DNA from: Thermoguttaceae bacterium
GTDB lineage: Bacteria; Planctomycetota; Planctomycetia; Pirellulales; Thermoguttaceae
Reading direction: 5' to 3'
Assembly (NCBI GenBank): GCA_029975295.1
Contig: JARKPK010000095.1
Span: forward strand, 1-38,591
Length of the DNA: 38,591 nucleotides
Below are positions 17,421 through 26,956 of the stretch, one piece after another (within the stretch, counting starts at the first letter, position 1; the number at the start of each line of letters is the position of its first letter). The notes beneath the pieces are model-generated. The model was not told where the DNA came from, made no database searches, and saw only the letters and a list, made by a program, of their open reading frames with translations. A program made the translations under genes and the position numbers.

Positions 17421-18971
17421 ATGAGACGAATCGTTTGCAACCTGGGGATGGTTGTTTTTCTTGGATGGTCGATCATCGGTTCTTCGGCGATTGGTCAGAC
17501 GGCCGACTCGGCTGAGTCGCTCTCGGCTGATGTGCGGTTCTTCACCGACCCGAGTTGCAGCCAACTGCGGCCCACGGTGAACCAGCGCGACCTGGCCCGA
17601 TTCCGCAGCGAAGTTTTGAAGAGCACGGCCGCGGCCATGCTCGCCGGCGACTACGACAAAGCCCATCGAGCGGCCCAATACGAAGCCTATCCCTCGCCCA
17701 AACAGCTCAGCGAAACGCTGAAGCTCGGCCAAGGGTTCAGCCGCTACGAGAACATCACGGGCATCTATCTCGAGGCGGGCGAGCACTGGGTGTTCGTGGG
17801 CAAGACGCAGGGAAAGCAGATTTCGCTGCTCATTCCCGACTGGATGCGCCAGCCGCCCGAAGGCGTCGAGCCGACCAAAGATCCCAACGGCTGGGGCCTG
17901 AAACGGCAAGAGATCGCCGTGCAAGAAGGCCCGAATCTGATTGAAGTGAAAAAGAGCGGCAACGTGTACGTCAGCTATTTCGACGATCATGCCGAACGGG
18001 CGCCGAAGATTACCGTCCACTTTCCTACCGGCAAGGTGAACGGCTACTTTGACATCGCCAAGCACACCAACGCCGATTGGGATCGGCTGCTCGATCAGGC
18101 GGTCGGCCCGATCATGGACGCCCGCGGCAAACATATCCAGGTGGCGTATCCGGTGGAGTGGTTCAAGGTGTACGCCCGCGGCAAAGGCGCCGAGCTGATC
18201 AACGCCTACGACACGATGTTGCATCACCATTACACGTTCATGGGGCTGGTGAAATACCGGAGAATGCCCAAGAATCGCATCTTGGCCCGCGTGAACTTCA
18301 ACTACTACATGTTCCGCGATGGCGACGGCGTGGCCTATTTAGGCAACAAGAACACGATGCGGATGGTGGCCGACCCGAGCGCGGTCGTCAAAGGCGACCC
18401 CTGCTGGGGTTTCTGCCACGAAGTGGGGCATGTGCTGCAAATGCGGCAGATCACCTGGGGCGGCATGGGCGAGGTGAGCAACAACATCTTCACGATGTAC
18501 ACCACCACCGCCTTGGGCAACCCCAGCCGGTTGAAGAAGCAGAACAACTATGCCTCGGCCCGCAAAAATATCATCGAGGCCGATCCGAAAATCTCGTACC
18601 TGGGATGCAAAGACGTGTTCGATCGGCTGGTGCCCTTCTGGCAGCTCCATTTGTATTTCGCGCGGAACGGCAAGCCCGACTTCTACGCCGATGTGATGGA
18701 GGAAATGCGCCGCCGGCCCGACGCAGGCAAGGGCGACGACTCGATTCTCAACCAATTTGAGTTCATCAAGATCTGCTGCGACGTGGGCAAGACCGACCTG
18801 ACCGATTTCTTCGAGAAATGGGGGTTCTTCTGGGTCGGCGAATTGGAGATCGGCGATTACGGGAAGTACCGTTTCAAGATCACACAACAAATGGTGGACC
18901 AAACCAAAGCCTATATCGCCGCCAAGAAGTACAAAAAGCCCACGGAAGACATCACCCTGATCGAAGACTGA
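17421..18971 (+). CDS. Secreted M60-like (enhancin/mucinase-type) zinc metallopeptidase
   Basis: 516 residues: signal peptide (MRRIVCNLGMVVFLGWSIIG, cleavage after AIG), an accessory region including a strand-rich part (about 100-200), and the M60 catalytic domain. The zinc site is in WGFCHEVGHVLQM (His333, Glu334, His337), with the third-ligand/structural Glu351 in GMGEVSNNIFTMY. This matches the family signature HEXXHX(8-24)E and the typical EVxxNI segment. FHFPTGKVNGYFDI-like and LGNKNTMRM segments before it are also typical. M60-like peptidases cleave heavily glycosylated proteins such as mucins. With four carbohydrate-active proteins following, the protein likely helps dismantle glycoprotein or proteoglycan-like material. 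The start is backed by GAGGA 9 bases upstream and by the signal peptide. Confidence 0.88.
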   Translation: MRRIVCNLGMVVFLGWSIIGSSAIGQTADSAESLSADVRFFTDPSCSQLRPTVNQRDLARFRSEVLKSTAAAMLAGDYDKAHRAAQYEAYPSPKQLSETLKLGQGFSRYENITGIYLEAGEHWVFVGKTQGKQISLLIPDWMRQPPEGVEPTKDPNGWGLKRQEIAVQEGPNLIEVKKSGNVYVSYFDDHAERAPKITVHFPTGKVNGYFDIAKHTNADWDRLLDQAVGPIMDARGKHIQVAYPVEWFKVYARGKGAELINAYDTMLHHHYTFMGLVKYRRMPKNRILARVNFNYYMFRDGDGVAYLGNKNTMRMVADPSAVVKGDPCWGFCHEVGHVLQMRQITWGGMGEVSNNIFTMYTTTALGNPSRLKKQNNYASARKNIIEADPKISYLGCKDVFDRLVPFWQLHLYFARNGKPDFYADVMEEMRRRPDAGKGDDSILNQFEFIKICCDVGKTDLTDFFEKWGFFWVGELEIGDYGKYRFKITQQMVDQTKAYIAAKKYKKPTEDITLIED

Positions 18972-19210
18972 CCGGTCGCGGCAACGGCGGCTCTCGGCGA
19001 AACCGCGGAAGGAAAAGCGGCCTGGACGAACGGAACGGCGCGCTTGGGCCGCCCGGCTGCATTGGCGGCCGCTTGCTTGCGCGAGTGGCGATACGGCCCA
19101 AAGCGCGCCGGCGGCGTTTGCGTCTTGGTCGGCGTTTCAGTATCTTTCAGTGATGGTCCGTAACTGCCCGCGGCGCCCTGCTGCGGCCCCTCCCCGAAGG
19201 AACCCGCCTC

Positions 19211-20812
19211 ATGCGAACCCGCCTGTGTGCGCTGTTGTTGTCGATCGTTTTGCTGCTCGGATGGAGCGTTGGCGTCGCGGCCGAGCCGGCTCGTTCCGCC
19301 CCGCCCCCGTCCGTCGCGGCCGTTGCCGAGCCGAGTGCTTCGCCTGCATCGCCCACGCCGGCTGTTGCGCCGGCCGAGGCGCCGGCCATGGTTCCGGCCG
19401 CTACGCCGGTCGAGGTCGCCCCCGGAGTTCGCGTGCTCGACATCGCACCGGTTTGGTCGGGCCATCCGGTGGAGTTCGCCCTGCTGACCGCGGGGCGGCG
19501 GCAGTACGTGGCCTTCTTCGACGCCGATCGGCAGATGACCGTTGCCGCCCGCTCGATCGACGAGCCTCGCTGGCAACTGGTGCGGCTGCCGTCGGTGCTG
19601 GGGTGGGATAGCCACAACTACGTAACGATGGCCGTCGATGCCCAAGGCCATCTCCATGTCAGCGGCAACATGCATTGCCATCCCTTAGTCTATTTTCGCA
19701 CCGAACGGCCCGGCGACATCGAGAGCTTTCGCCCCGAGCCGGCCATGGTGGGACGCAACGAAAAGCGATGCACCTACCCGCGGTTTCTTCATGGGCTTGA
19801 AGGCGAATTGATCTTCACCTACCGCGACGGCTCAAGCGGCAACGGCGATCAGTACTTCAATGTGTACGATCCGACTACGCGCCTTTGGCGGCGGCTGCTC
19901 GACGCTCCGTTGTTCGCCGGCGAGGGGAAGATGAACGCTTACTTCGTCGGGCCCGAGCGCGACGCCGCCGGTGTCTTTCACATTTGCTGGGTTTGGCGCG
20001 ATACGCCCGATTGCGCCACGAACCACGATCTGTGCTACGCCCGCAGCAAAGACCTGGTTCATTGGGAAACCAGCGACGGCCGACCGCTGGCGTTGCCGAT
20101 CACGCTTGCTAAGGCGGAAGTCGTCGATCCGGTTCCGCCGGGCGGCGGCATGATCAACGGCAACACGCGGATCGGTTTCGACGGGCAAGGCCGACCCGTG
20201 CTCAGTTACCACAAGTTCGACACGGAGGGCCGTACCCAGCTTTTCAACGCGCGACGCGAAACCGGCGGCTGGCGCATCTATCAAACCAGCCAATGGGATT
20301 ACCGTTGGGAATTCAAAGGCGGCGGCACGATTCGCTTCGAGATCGGTTTCGGGCCGGTTGTTGCTCGGCCCGACGGATTGCTCACGCAAAGTTGGCGCCA
20401 CATCAAGTACGGCTCGGGCCGTTGGACGCTCGACCCGCAGACGCTTCGGCCCGTAACGGATCGGGCGGCGGCCGACAGCGCCGGCGGCGCGACGGGCAAA
20501 GTGGGCGGCGCGACAAGCGATGCCGGCGGCACGATGGGCGAAATTAGCGCCGCGGGCAGCGATGAGGGTGTCTCCGATCGGGCAGCAGCTCAGCGACCCG
20601 CCCGACGCGGCGTGTTGCCCAAAAGCTTCTGGCAAGTCGAATCGGATTGGCCGGGCATGGAAGTTCGCACGGCCGAAGACTTGGGCAAGCCCGACGTTCC
20701 GGTCCGCTACGTCCTCCGCTGGGAAACGCTGCCGTCGAACCGCGACCGCCCGCGTTCGCCGCCGCTGCCTCCGCCGAGCATGCTGCGGCTTTATGAGATT
20801 GATCGGCGGTGA
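19211..20812 (+). CDS. Secreted BNR_4-type beta-propeller protein (polysaccharide lyase/sialidase-like)
   Basis: 533 residues: signal peptide (MRTRLCALLLSIVLLLGW, cleavage near VAA-EP), an Ala/Pro linker to about residue 70, then a propeller domain. Its repeated motifs include GWDSHNYVTMAVDAQGHLHV, SGNMHCHPLVYF, KRCTYPRFLHGLEGELIFTY, YARSKDLVHWE and MINGNTRIGFDGQGRPVLSY. These are the hallmarks of the BNR repeat-containing family (BNR_4), which includes PL24/PL25 ulvan-type lyases. Whether this member is a lyase, a hydrolase or only binds sugar is not decidable by eye. A Gly/Ala/Thr-rich insert with three GGAT/GGTM repeats sits near residues 420-450. It lies downstream of the M60-like gene on the same strand (240-bp gap) and converges with the DUF4832 gene. 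Confidence 0.82.
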   Translation: MRTRLCALLLSIVLLLGWSVGVAAEPARSAPPPSVAAVAEPSASPASPTPAVAPAEAPAMVPAATPVEVAPGVRVLDIAPVWSGHPVEFALLTAGRRQYVAFFDADRQMTVAARSIDEPRWQLVRLPSVLGWDSHNYVTMAVDAQGHLHVSGNMHCHPLVYFRTERPGDIESFRPEPAMVGRNEKRCTYPRFLHGLEGELIFTYRDGSSGNGDQYFNVYDPTTRLWRRLLDAPLFAGEGKMNAYFVGPERDAAGVFHICWVWRDTPDCATNHDLCYARSKDLVHWETSDGRPLALPITLAKAEVVDPVPPGGGMINGNTRIGFDGQGRPVLSYHKFDTEGRTQLFNARRETGGWRIYQTSQWDYRWEFKGGGTIRFEIGFGPVVARPDGLLTQSWRHIKYGSGRWTLDPQTLRPVTDRAAADSAGGATGKVGGATSDAGGTMGEISAAGSDEGVSDRAAAQRPARRGVLPKSFWQVESDWPGMEVRTAEDLGKPDVPVRYVLRWETLPSNRDRPRSPPLPPPSMLRLYEIDRR

Positions 20813-20872
20813 AGGAAGTGATGGGCCGCGGTTCGTCCGGCCGTATTGCATGGTTGGATCGGCCGATCGACC

Positions 20873-22438
20873 CTACCGGCCCAGGGCGGCGACCGAAGCC
20901 TCGCCGATCGCGTAGAATCCGCGGCGGTCGAGCAGGTCGGCCTTCAAGGGCAGCTTCACGTCGCGTTGGGCCTGCGGCGAATAGAGCTTGATCTTCACTC
21001 GGTACGGGCCCGGCGGCAATGTCGGGGGAACTGCCAGCGTGTAGCGTTCCTCCCAGGTCTTTTCGCCGGGAAGCCAGCGCGTGTTGCCGGCCGGGGTGCG
21101 CATTTCGGCCTCGCCCGGGCCTTCCAGCCGCACCACCAGATCGTAGTCGAAATACGCTCGGGCGACGCCGCGGTTCCGCCAACGGATGGTCAACTCGGCC
21201 GCCCGTCCGGCAACGAGCCGATCGGGCAATGTCGCCGACTCGGGAAAGAACCAATACCCGCAGCGGTTGAGCAGTTCGACGGTCCGTTGCGGGTTGTCGG
21301 CGATCCACTCGCGCGCGTAGCCGTGGTAGCCGATGTAGGTGGCCTGAAGCAGTTCGAGCGCGCCGCGGAAGAAGTCGGGCCCGGTCTTCCCGCCGCCGTG
21401 CTTGGCCAGCGACGAACCCTCGGCCGCCGTCCAGTTGCCCAGTCGCTTCACGTGGCCGTAATGTTCCAGCTCGAACACGGTGGGCATGGTGCGCGCCGCT
21501 TCGGCGAAGAACTCCGGACTGCGGACGGTGAACGTCGCCGAGTAGTGGGGAATGTAGCCGTTGACCAAGATGCTGTCGTCGCGGAAGCTCACTTTGTTGT
21601 CGATCAGGTAACGCAGCATTCGGGCGCGATCCTCCGACGAAGAAAAATGAACGACGAAATCGTCGGAGATCACCAGTTGCGTTCGGCGGAAGTGCTTCAG
21701 GTGCAGATCGACATGCGTTTTCAGCACTTCGAAGTCGTATTTCCGCGGGCCGGTATGGCCCTCGCCCCAATCGCCGAAGCTGCCGATGTCGAGGTAGCGC
21801 ATCCACGGCTTGCCGTCGTATCGGGCGGCGAAGGCGGCCAAAAACCGATCGAGCTTTTCCAAGAAGATCGGGTCGTCGTAGTCGGGCTGCCAAGGGAGCT
21901 TTGGTTGGCCGTCGGCGGGCGCGGCGCCGGGCGTTGCGGGCGGGGCCCGACGGGCGTCGAAGTGGCCCTTCGCGCCGGCGTCGCGCACCCAACGCGGTGT
22001 GGCGAACTGCTGCTCGGGCCGATCGGTCGAGGTCTCTTTGCACGAAATCCGAAACGCCACGCCCAGCCCTCGAGCGGTCCACTTCTCGATCGGCCGGTCG
22101 ATCACCTCCCAATCGAAACGGTTTTCCTCGGGCTGCAAGTAGGCCCAGGCCAGCCGCAGATAGATGTGGTCCATGCCCGGGAAACGGAGCAATTCGTCGT
22201 CCGATTCCAGGCGGTACTTTTCGATGTGGTTGTCGAACAGGTGGTGATACCATCCCTTGTGCGGATTGGCCAACGCGATCGTGTCGTCGAAGTGCGGGCG
22301 CAGATCGAACTCGGCTGCCGGGGCCGCGGGCAGAGTGCTGGCGAAGATGACAACTCCAACGGCGAAGCTAACGGCAACACGGAAAACAACTCCGGCAAGA
22401 ACATGCCCGGCGGAAACACGCAGTGAGTTTGTTCGCAT
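20873..22438 (-). CDS. Secreted DUF4832-containing glycoside-hydrolase-like protein
   Basis: 521 residues from ATG 22438, which gives a clean signal sequence (RTNSLRVSAGHVLAGVVFRV onward, cleavage after APA-A). The body begins with DTIALANPHKGWYHHLFDNH, the characteristic entry of DUF4832/DUF4874 proteins. A TIM-barrel-like region follows (HIYLRLAWAYLQPEENRFDW, RYLDIGSFGDWGEGH, QLVISDDFVVHF), and then a C-terminal beta-sandwich (ELTIRWRNRGVARAYFDYDL) of the DUF4832 type. Such proteins occur in polysaccharide-use clusters; the enzymatic activity is uncharacterised as far as I know. Glu residues in FDWEV and GDWGEGH are candidate catalytic residues. An in-frame extension to 22537 exists but is Arg/Pro-rich with no signal. 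The gene is divergent from the GH2-like gene across 157 bp and probably shares its control region. Confidence 0.82.
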   Translation of the reverse strand: MRTNSLRVSAGHVLAGVVFRVAVSFAVGVVIFASTLPAAPAAEFDLRPHFDDTIALANPHKGWYHHLFDNHIEKYRLESDDELLRFPGMDHIYLRLAWAYLQPEENRFDWEVIDRPIEKWTARGLGVAFRISCKETSTDRPEQQFATPRWVRDAGAKGHFDARRAPPATPGAAPADGQPKLPWQPDYDDPIFLEKLDRFLAAFAARYDGKPWMRYLDIGSFGDWGEGHTGPRKYDFEVLKTHVDLHLKHFRRTQLVISDDFVVHFSSSEDRARMLRYLIDNKVSFRDDSILVNGYIPHYSATFTVRSPEFFAEAARTMPTVFELEHYGHVKRLGNWTAAEGSSLAKHGGGKTGPDFFRGALELLQATYIGYHGYAREWIADNPQRTVELLNRCGYWFFPESATLPDRLVAGRAAELTIRWRNRGVARAYFDYDLVVRLEGPGEAEMRTPAGNTRWLPGEKTWEERYTLAVPPTLPPGPYRVKIKLYSPQAQRDVKLPLKADLLDRRGFYAIGEASVAALGR

Positions 22439-22595
22439 AGCAAACGGGCTCCTCGGCAAGACCAGACGGGGATGCAGTCGTGAAGGCCGACACAAGCGTC
22501 GCGGACGCCGGTGAATTGCGGTCCAGCCCCTTGGCAACTATCATGCGATGATTGTATTGGGTGTTTCTCGGCCCGGCAACGAATCGCTTTCTACG

Positions 22596-24695
22596 ATGAT
22601 GACCAGAACTCGAATCGCCTGTTCTGCGGCCTTGATTCTGCTGACCACCGCGCCGAGCTGGGCGGCGGCCCCGCCGTTGCGCGAGCAGATTTCGCTCAAT
22701 GGGCCGTGGCAGCGGGACGGCGCCGAGGTGAACGTGCCGCAGTACTTCGGCGAAGCGTTCACCGGCACACGGGCCTATCTCCGCCGAGTTGTTGTGCCGG
22801 CCGATTGGCAGGGCAAACGCGTAAAGCTGGCGTTCAACCAAATCGCGCATCAAGCCCGAGTTTTTGTCGACGGCGCATTGGTCCACCGGCAACAAGGCGG
22901 TTGGGCATTTTTCGAGGTCGATGTGACCGACCGCGTTCGGCCGGGCAAGCCGTTCGAGTTGAAGGTGGAGGTGTCGGGCAGCGATGCCGTGAAGAACCGC
23001 CGCGGAAAAGTGACGCATCCGGTGGGCGCTTGGATGGCGAAGGCCGGGATCAACGACGATGTGTGGCTCCGCGCCTACGGCGAGGTTCACATCGAAGACG
23101 CCTTCATCAAAACGTCCTTCCGCCGACGGCAATTGAGCGTGGTCTATGCGATTCGCAATGCGGGCAAGTCTCCGCAAACGGTCACGATCGTTGGAAAGGC
23201 GCGTCGCCCCGGCGGACCCGTGGAAAAGACCTTCGAGGTTCAGGCAACCGTTGCGGGCGGCGAAGTGAAGGAGGCCACCGCCGTGGCGGCGTGGGACGAC
23301 GCCCAGTTGTATTGGCCCGACGCGCCGACGCTGTATCACCTCGAAAGCGAAGTGCGCGTTGCCGGCCAAGTGCGCGATCGGCAAACGAATCGCTTCGGCT
23401 TCCGGGAGATCTGGACGGAGGGCAACCGCATTTATCTCAACGGCGTGCGGACCAATCTTTTCGGCGACTACCAGTCGATCAACACGGGCGGCTACCACAC
23501 CGACAGCAGCAATCTGACGCGCGAAGGTTGGCCGGCCACGGTCGACCGCATCCAAGCGATGAACATCCGCTGCCTGCGGTTTCACCACCAGCCGGTTCCG
23601 CTCTACATTTTGGAAACGGCCGAGGAGAAGGGATTGCTCGTTTGCAGCGAGGCCCCGAACTACGCCCGAGATTATCTGGCCGGGCTGACGGACGAGGAGC
23701 GCGAGACGTACATCCAGAACTTCAATGCCGACATCGTGCCCGGCTGGATTCGCCGCGAGCGCAATCTGGCCTGCATCTACCTTTTCAACGCCACGAACGA
23801 AATGACCTACAAGGCGCTGGGCAATTTCAGCCCGGCACAGTGCAAGGCGATGGGCGCGGCCGTCCGCGCTTTCGACGGAACTCGGCCGGTGGGTTACGAC
23901 GGCGACGCCAATTTCGGCGTCACCGAGGAGTTGCGCAACGTCCATTACCCCAACGGTTACAACACAGAGCCGACCGGCAGCATCTACCGCATGAACGCGC
24001 AGGCGAAAGGACTGCAAAAGGTCTTTGCCGATGTTCCCACCGGCACGGGTGAAATGCTGCACACGCACGACGGCAAACTCGCGGGCAAGCCCGAATACGC
24101 GCACGTGATTCGCAACCGCTGGTGGTTGTGCTTCTGGCTGCGCGGGCTGAGATACACCGATTGGACCGACGTCCGCCCAGCGTGCTACTGGTTTGCCGCC
24201 AACGATCTGGCCGGGCGCCCGTCGCGAGGAAATGACCCGGGGCATTTAATTCGCGGGCAGAGCCTTAAGAACGCGCTGGCGCCGATTGCCCTGTTCGACA
24301 AGGAGTACGACGATCTGGGAATCGCTCCGTACGTCGGCGACGGCATCCGCTTTGTGGGCCGCTGGCCGGAGATTCGCGCCGGCTCAACTCAGCGGCGCAC
24401 GTTGATTCTCTACAACGACGAGTTCCGCGATACGGCCGTGACGGCCGAGGCGCTGGTGCGGATTGGAGAAGCAACGCATGCCCGCGGCTCGATCACATTG
24501 AACGTGCCGCTGGGGGAACGCCGGGAGATCGCCTGCCAATCTCAGGCCCCCGACGAACCGGGCAAAACGATGTCGCTTGTTTTGCGGACCAAAAAGGGCG
24601 GCAAAGTTCGCTTCGAAGAGGAGCGCTGCTTCGCGCTGGTCGGCAGCGCTCAAGGCGCGCGCAGTTCCGATGCCGTCCGGCTCGAAGCCCACTAG
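22596..24695 (+). CDS. Secreted glycoside hydrolase family 2-like enzyme
   Basis: 699 residues from ATG 22596 (a second ATG follows directly). It has a signal peptide (MMTRTRIACSAALILLTTAP, cleavage after SWA-A) and a jelly-roll sugar-binding domain (about 25-165: ISLNGPW, YLRRVVVPADWQGKRVKLAF, ARVFVDGALVHRQQGG, GINDDVWLRAY). Next come an immunoglobulin-like domain (about 170-275) and a TIM barrel entered through FGFREIWTEGNRIYLNGVRT. The barrel has AMNIRCLRFHHQPVPLYILE, the acid/base Asn-Glu in YLFNATNEM (Glu402) and a plausible nucleophile Glu in PTGTGEMLHT (Glu486). This is the GH2 order (beta-galactosidase, glucuronidase, mannosidase). Substrate specificity cannot be assigned, and the family match is somewhat remote (NATNE in place of WSLGNE). 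It converges with the next gene, leaving 29 bp. Confidence 0.85.
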   Translation: MMTRTRIACSAALILLTTAPSWAAAPPLREQISLNGPWQRDGAEVNVPQYFGEAFTGTRAYLRRVVVPADWQGKRVKLAFNQIAHQARVFVDGALVHRQQGGWAFFEVDVTDRVRPGKPFELKVEVSGSDAVKNRRGKVTHPVGAWMAKAGINDDVWLRAYGEVHIEDAFIKTSFRRRQLSVVYAIRNAGKSPQTVTIVGKARRPGGPVEKTFEVQATVAGGEVKEATAVAAWDDAQLYWPDAPTLYHLESEVRVAGQVRDRQTNRFGFREIWTEGNRIYLNGVRTNLFGDYQSINTGGYHTDSSNLTREGWPATVDRIQAMNIRCLRFHHQPVPLYILETAEEKGLLVCSEAPNYARDYLAGLTDEERETYIQNFNADIVPGWIRRERNLACIYLFNATNEMTYKALGNFSPAQCKAMGAAVRAFDGTRPVGYDGDANFGVTEELRNVHYPNGYNTEPTGSIYRMNAQAKGLQKVFADVPTGTGEMLHTHDGKLAGKPEYAHVIRNRWWLCFWLRGLRYTDWTDVRPACYWFAANDLAGRPSRGNDPGHLIRGQSLKNALAPIALFDKEYDDLGIAPYVGDGIRFVGRWPEIRAGSTQRRTLILYNDEFRDTAVTAEALVRIGEATHARGSITLNVPLGERREIACQSQAPDEPGKTMSLVLRTKKGGKVRFEEERCFALVGSAQGARSSDAVRLEAH

Positions 24696-24699
24696 CCTC

Positions 24700-24726
24700 G
24701 ACGAGACGGCCTCTGTGTTTCTCGTC
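24700..24726. terminator. Inverted repeat between two convergent hydrolase genes
   Basis: GACGAGA (24700-24706) and TCTCGTC (24720-24726) are complementary around a 13-base spacer in the 29-bp gap between convergent genes, and could act on both strands. The stem is modest. Confidence 0.35.
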
Positions 24727-26956
24727 ACTCGAGCGGTTCGAGGTCGATGGCCAGCACTTCGTGGATTTCGACGTTCGGCACCGTCGCGCGGAGGCCATCA
24801 GGCGTCTTCACGGCCTCGATCTCCTTACCCGCCTTGAGCAGGCGGACCGCAGCGGCCCGAGTTCCAACGGGCAGCCGCACCTGAACCTCCAGCGGCCCGA
24901 TCGGATAGATTTCGCGGATGTTTCCCGCCATGGCCATCGGGTTCGTCAGATTCACCAGGTGAACGGTCATCGACTGTTTCTGCCGCCAAACGGTCACGTC
25001 AACAAGTCCTTTTCCCGCAACCACGGCCGGCGACGGACGGCCGTTGGCCCATTCCACGGCGTTACGCAGCAATGCCAGATGGTCCTTTTGCTGGCACTCG
25101 CGGAAAACTCGCGATAGGTCCCAGGGGAAATACACCACTCGTCCCCCTTCCGTCTCTCGAATGATCGCCTCGGGCAGGTTGGTTCGCGGAGTCCGCGGGT
25201 AGAGCTGTTCCATGGGCAGCGAGGGATAGGGCGGCACGTAGGTAAGCGGGTTGGCAACCAGTGGTCCGGTCGGCCAGATAGGCACGCGATAGCCGCCGTA
25301 AACGATCCGCCGGTGCTCCTCAAGCCCGCGAACCAACGGGTGAAACACGCCGTTCCGCCCCGGCTCGATGTTCAGGTAGGCGTTTTGAATCGGCCCTTCT
25401 TCCTGGCCAGCGGCCGAAGCGCCGAACAGGTCGGCCAAGCCGAAGTCATTGCGCCGCCGGCCCGATTCGTCGTAAAGCGACGTTTCGTGCGTTGCCACGA
25501 TGTTGCCTCCGCGGCGCACAAACGCGCGAATCTGCTCGCATTGGCGATCGCTCAGCGCGGCGATGTTCGGCAGCACGAGCGTGCGGAAGTCTTTCAAACG
25601 CTCTTCGTCGAGCAATTCGTCGTGAATCAGCTCGAAGGGAATTCGCGATTCGAGCAGCGCCTGGTAGAAGCCGTCGAGGTGCGCCAACACCCGCTCGCCG
25701 ACGTTGCTCTTGCCGTAGTTGCACGCAGTCTGTTGAGAATAGACCACGGCCACATCGGCGATCGGGGCGACGTTGCGCAAGTACCGCTCGTTGGCGTGAA
25801 GCCAGGTGAAAAGCTCAACCACCGGCTTCTCCCAGACGCTGTTGTAAACAACGCCCGAATGCTTGGTGAAACGCGGCACCATGCCGTTGGCAATGCCTTC
25901 GGCATACCACAGCAACAGCTCGGCCGGCTCGCGCGTCGAATCCATCCAGCGAAACCGGTTGTCGCCCACGCCCACATTCACCCCCGCCAGCACGGGCTTG
26001 CGGCCCAACACCGCGCGGAATTCCTTGGCATAGACCCCGTTGCGCCAAATGGCGTCGCCGTTGGGCCGCGCCTTCCGGTCGGCAATCAGGAACGGAACCA
26101 TCGCGGCCAATTCCGGCCCCGGCATCGGCGCTGTCGGCCCGCAAACACTGTTGGGGATGAATCGCGCGCCGGGCTTGATTTTCTGAATCTCGCAGTTCCA
26201 AAAGGCGGCCAACTCCGCGACCTTCTCCCGATGCCACCGGACAAGCGGATCGTCCGGCGTCGGCGGCATTTCGCGCCCCGTATCTTTCTGATATTGCTCT
26301 CGGCAACGGCCGCAGTAGCAAATGCCCATCCCGTCCCAGCGATTGCAGAAGATGAAATCGACGTCGTAGTCGCGGATGATCTCTTTGTGGACCTCGTTCA
26401 TCAACTCCCGCGAGAACGGCCCAAGCACGCAGGTCAGGTAGGCGTCGGCATCGTTGGGGTGTTTGCGCTGCCGGCCCGCCGCATCGACGGCCACCCATTC
26501 GGGCTTGGCCGCGGCAACGCTCTTGTGAATGGCGTGTCCGTCCGTCCGCGCAAAGATATACTTCATGCCCAACTTGCGGCAGCCGGCCGCAAGCGTTCCA
26601 AACAGATCTTGACCGGGCTTCAGGTACGGGCTGCGGTAGTGATGCGGCACTTTCGACGGATAGAAGGCCATGTAACCGCCCGCCGCCAGCGTCACGGCAT
26701 CGGCGTGTGTCCTCCGAAAAAGATCGAGCCAGTAGTCAACGTCAATCACCTCCGGATCGTTCTCAACCATCAGCAACACGGGCGCACGCATCGGAAAGGT
26801 GTCGAAAAATTGCTCCCAGCAGTCACAGTCGCCAATGCGCACCGCGCCGGGCGCGGCCGCATGAGGCTCGGCCGTCCATCCGCTTGCAGCGTTCAGGGCC
26901 GCAAGCCAACAGAAGGCCGCCACGATCAACTGTCGCCTGCCAGATTGCCGCATCAT
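24725..26956 (-). CDS. Secreted GHL6/GH42-like hydrolase with beta-galactosidase trimerisation-type domain
   Basis: 743 residues from ATG 26956. GGGGGAA lies just before it and a signal peptide follows (RRQLIVAAFCWLAALNAASG); the frame extends upstream to 27334 without sense. The N-terminal half is a barrel of the hypothetical glycosyl hydrolase 6 type: DYWLDLFRRTHADAVTLAAG, YIFARTDGHAIH, and IFCNRWDGMGICYCGRCREQ with a typical CxCxxC cluster. The middle/C-terminal part resembles the GH42 trimerisation (glutamine-amidotransferase-like) domain: FELIHDELLDEERLKDFRTL, LPNIAALSDRQCEQIRAFVR, RGGNIVATHETSLYDE. A C-terminal beta domain includes MTVHLVNLTNPMAM. Relatives act on galactose- or fucose-containing glycans, but catalytic residues cannot be fixed here. 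It closes the 17.4-27 kb cluster of secreted enzymes. Confidence 0.83.
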   Translation of the reverse strand: MMRQSGRRQLIVAAFCWLAALNAASGWTAEPHAAAPGAVRIGDCDCWEQFFDTFPMRAPVLLMVENDPEVIDVDYWLDLFRRTHADAVTLAAGGYMAFYPSKVPHHYRSPYLKPGQDLFGTLAAGCRKLGMKYIFARTDGHAIHKSVAAAKPEWVAVDAAGRQRKHPNDADAYLTCVLGPFSRELMNEVHKEIIRDYDVDFIFCNRWDGMGICYCGRCREQYQKDTGREMPPTPDDPLVRWHREKVAELAAFWNCEIQKIKPGARFIPNSVCGPTAPMPGPELAAMVPFLIADRKARPNGDAIWRNGVYAKEFRAVLGRKPVLAGVNVGVGDNRFRWMDSTREPAELLLWYAEGIANGMVPRFTKHSGVVYNSVWEKPVVELFTWLHANERYLRNVAPIADVAVVYSQQTACNYGKSNVGERVLAHLDGFYQALLESRIPFELIHDELLDEERLKDFRTLVLPNIAALSDRQCEQIRAFVRRGGNIVATHETSLYDESGRRRNDFGLADLFGASAAGQEEGPIQNAYLNIEPGRNGVFHPLVRGLEEHRRIVYGGYRVPIWPTGPLVANPLTYVPPYPSLPMEQLYPRTPRTNLPEAIIRETEGGRVVYFPWDLSRVFRECQQKDHLALLRNAVEWANGRPSPAVVAGKGLVDVTVWRQKQSMTVHLVNLTNPMAMAGNIREIYPIGPLEVQVRLPVGTRAAAVRLLKAGKEIEAVKTPDGLRATVPNVEIHEVLAIDLEPLE

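Noticed and set aside
17025-18230. A minus-strand open frame entering the gap upstream of the M60-like gene, including ALSLCRNLLRFRHMPNK
   Set aside because: Most of it is antisense to the peptidase. The remaining 300 bp looks slightly protein-like but matches no family I know, so a gene or IS relic cannot be supported.
20846-22426. A 526-codon plus-strand open frame opposite the DUF4832 gene
   Set aside because: It is a compositional shadow; the minus strand has the signal peptide and recognisable family segments.
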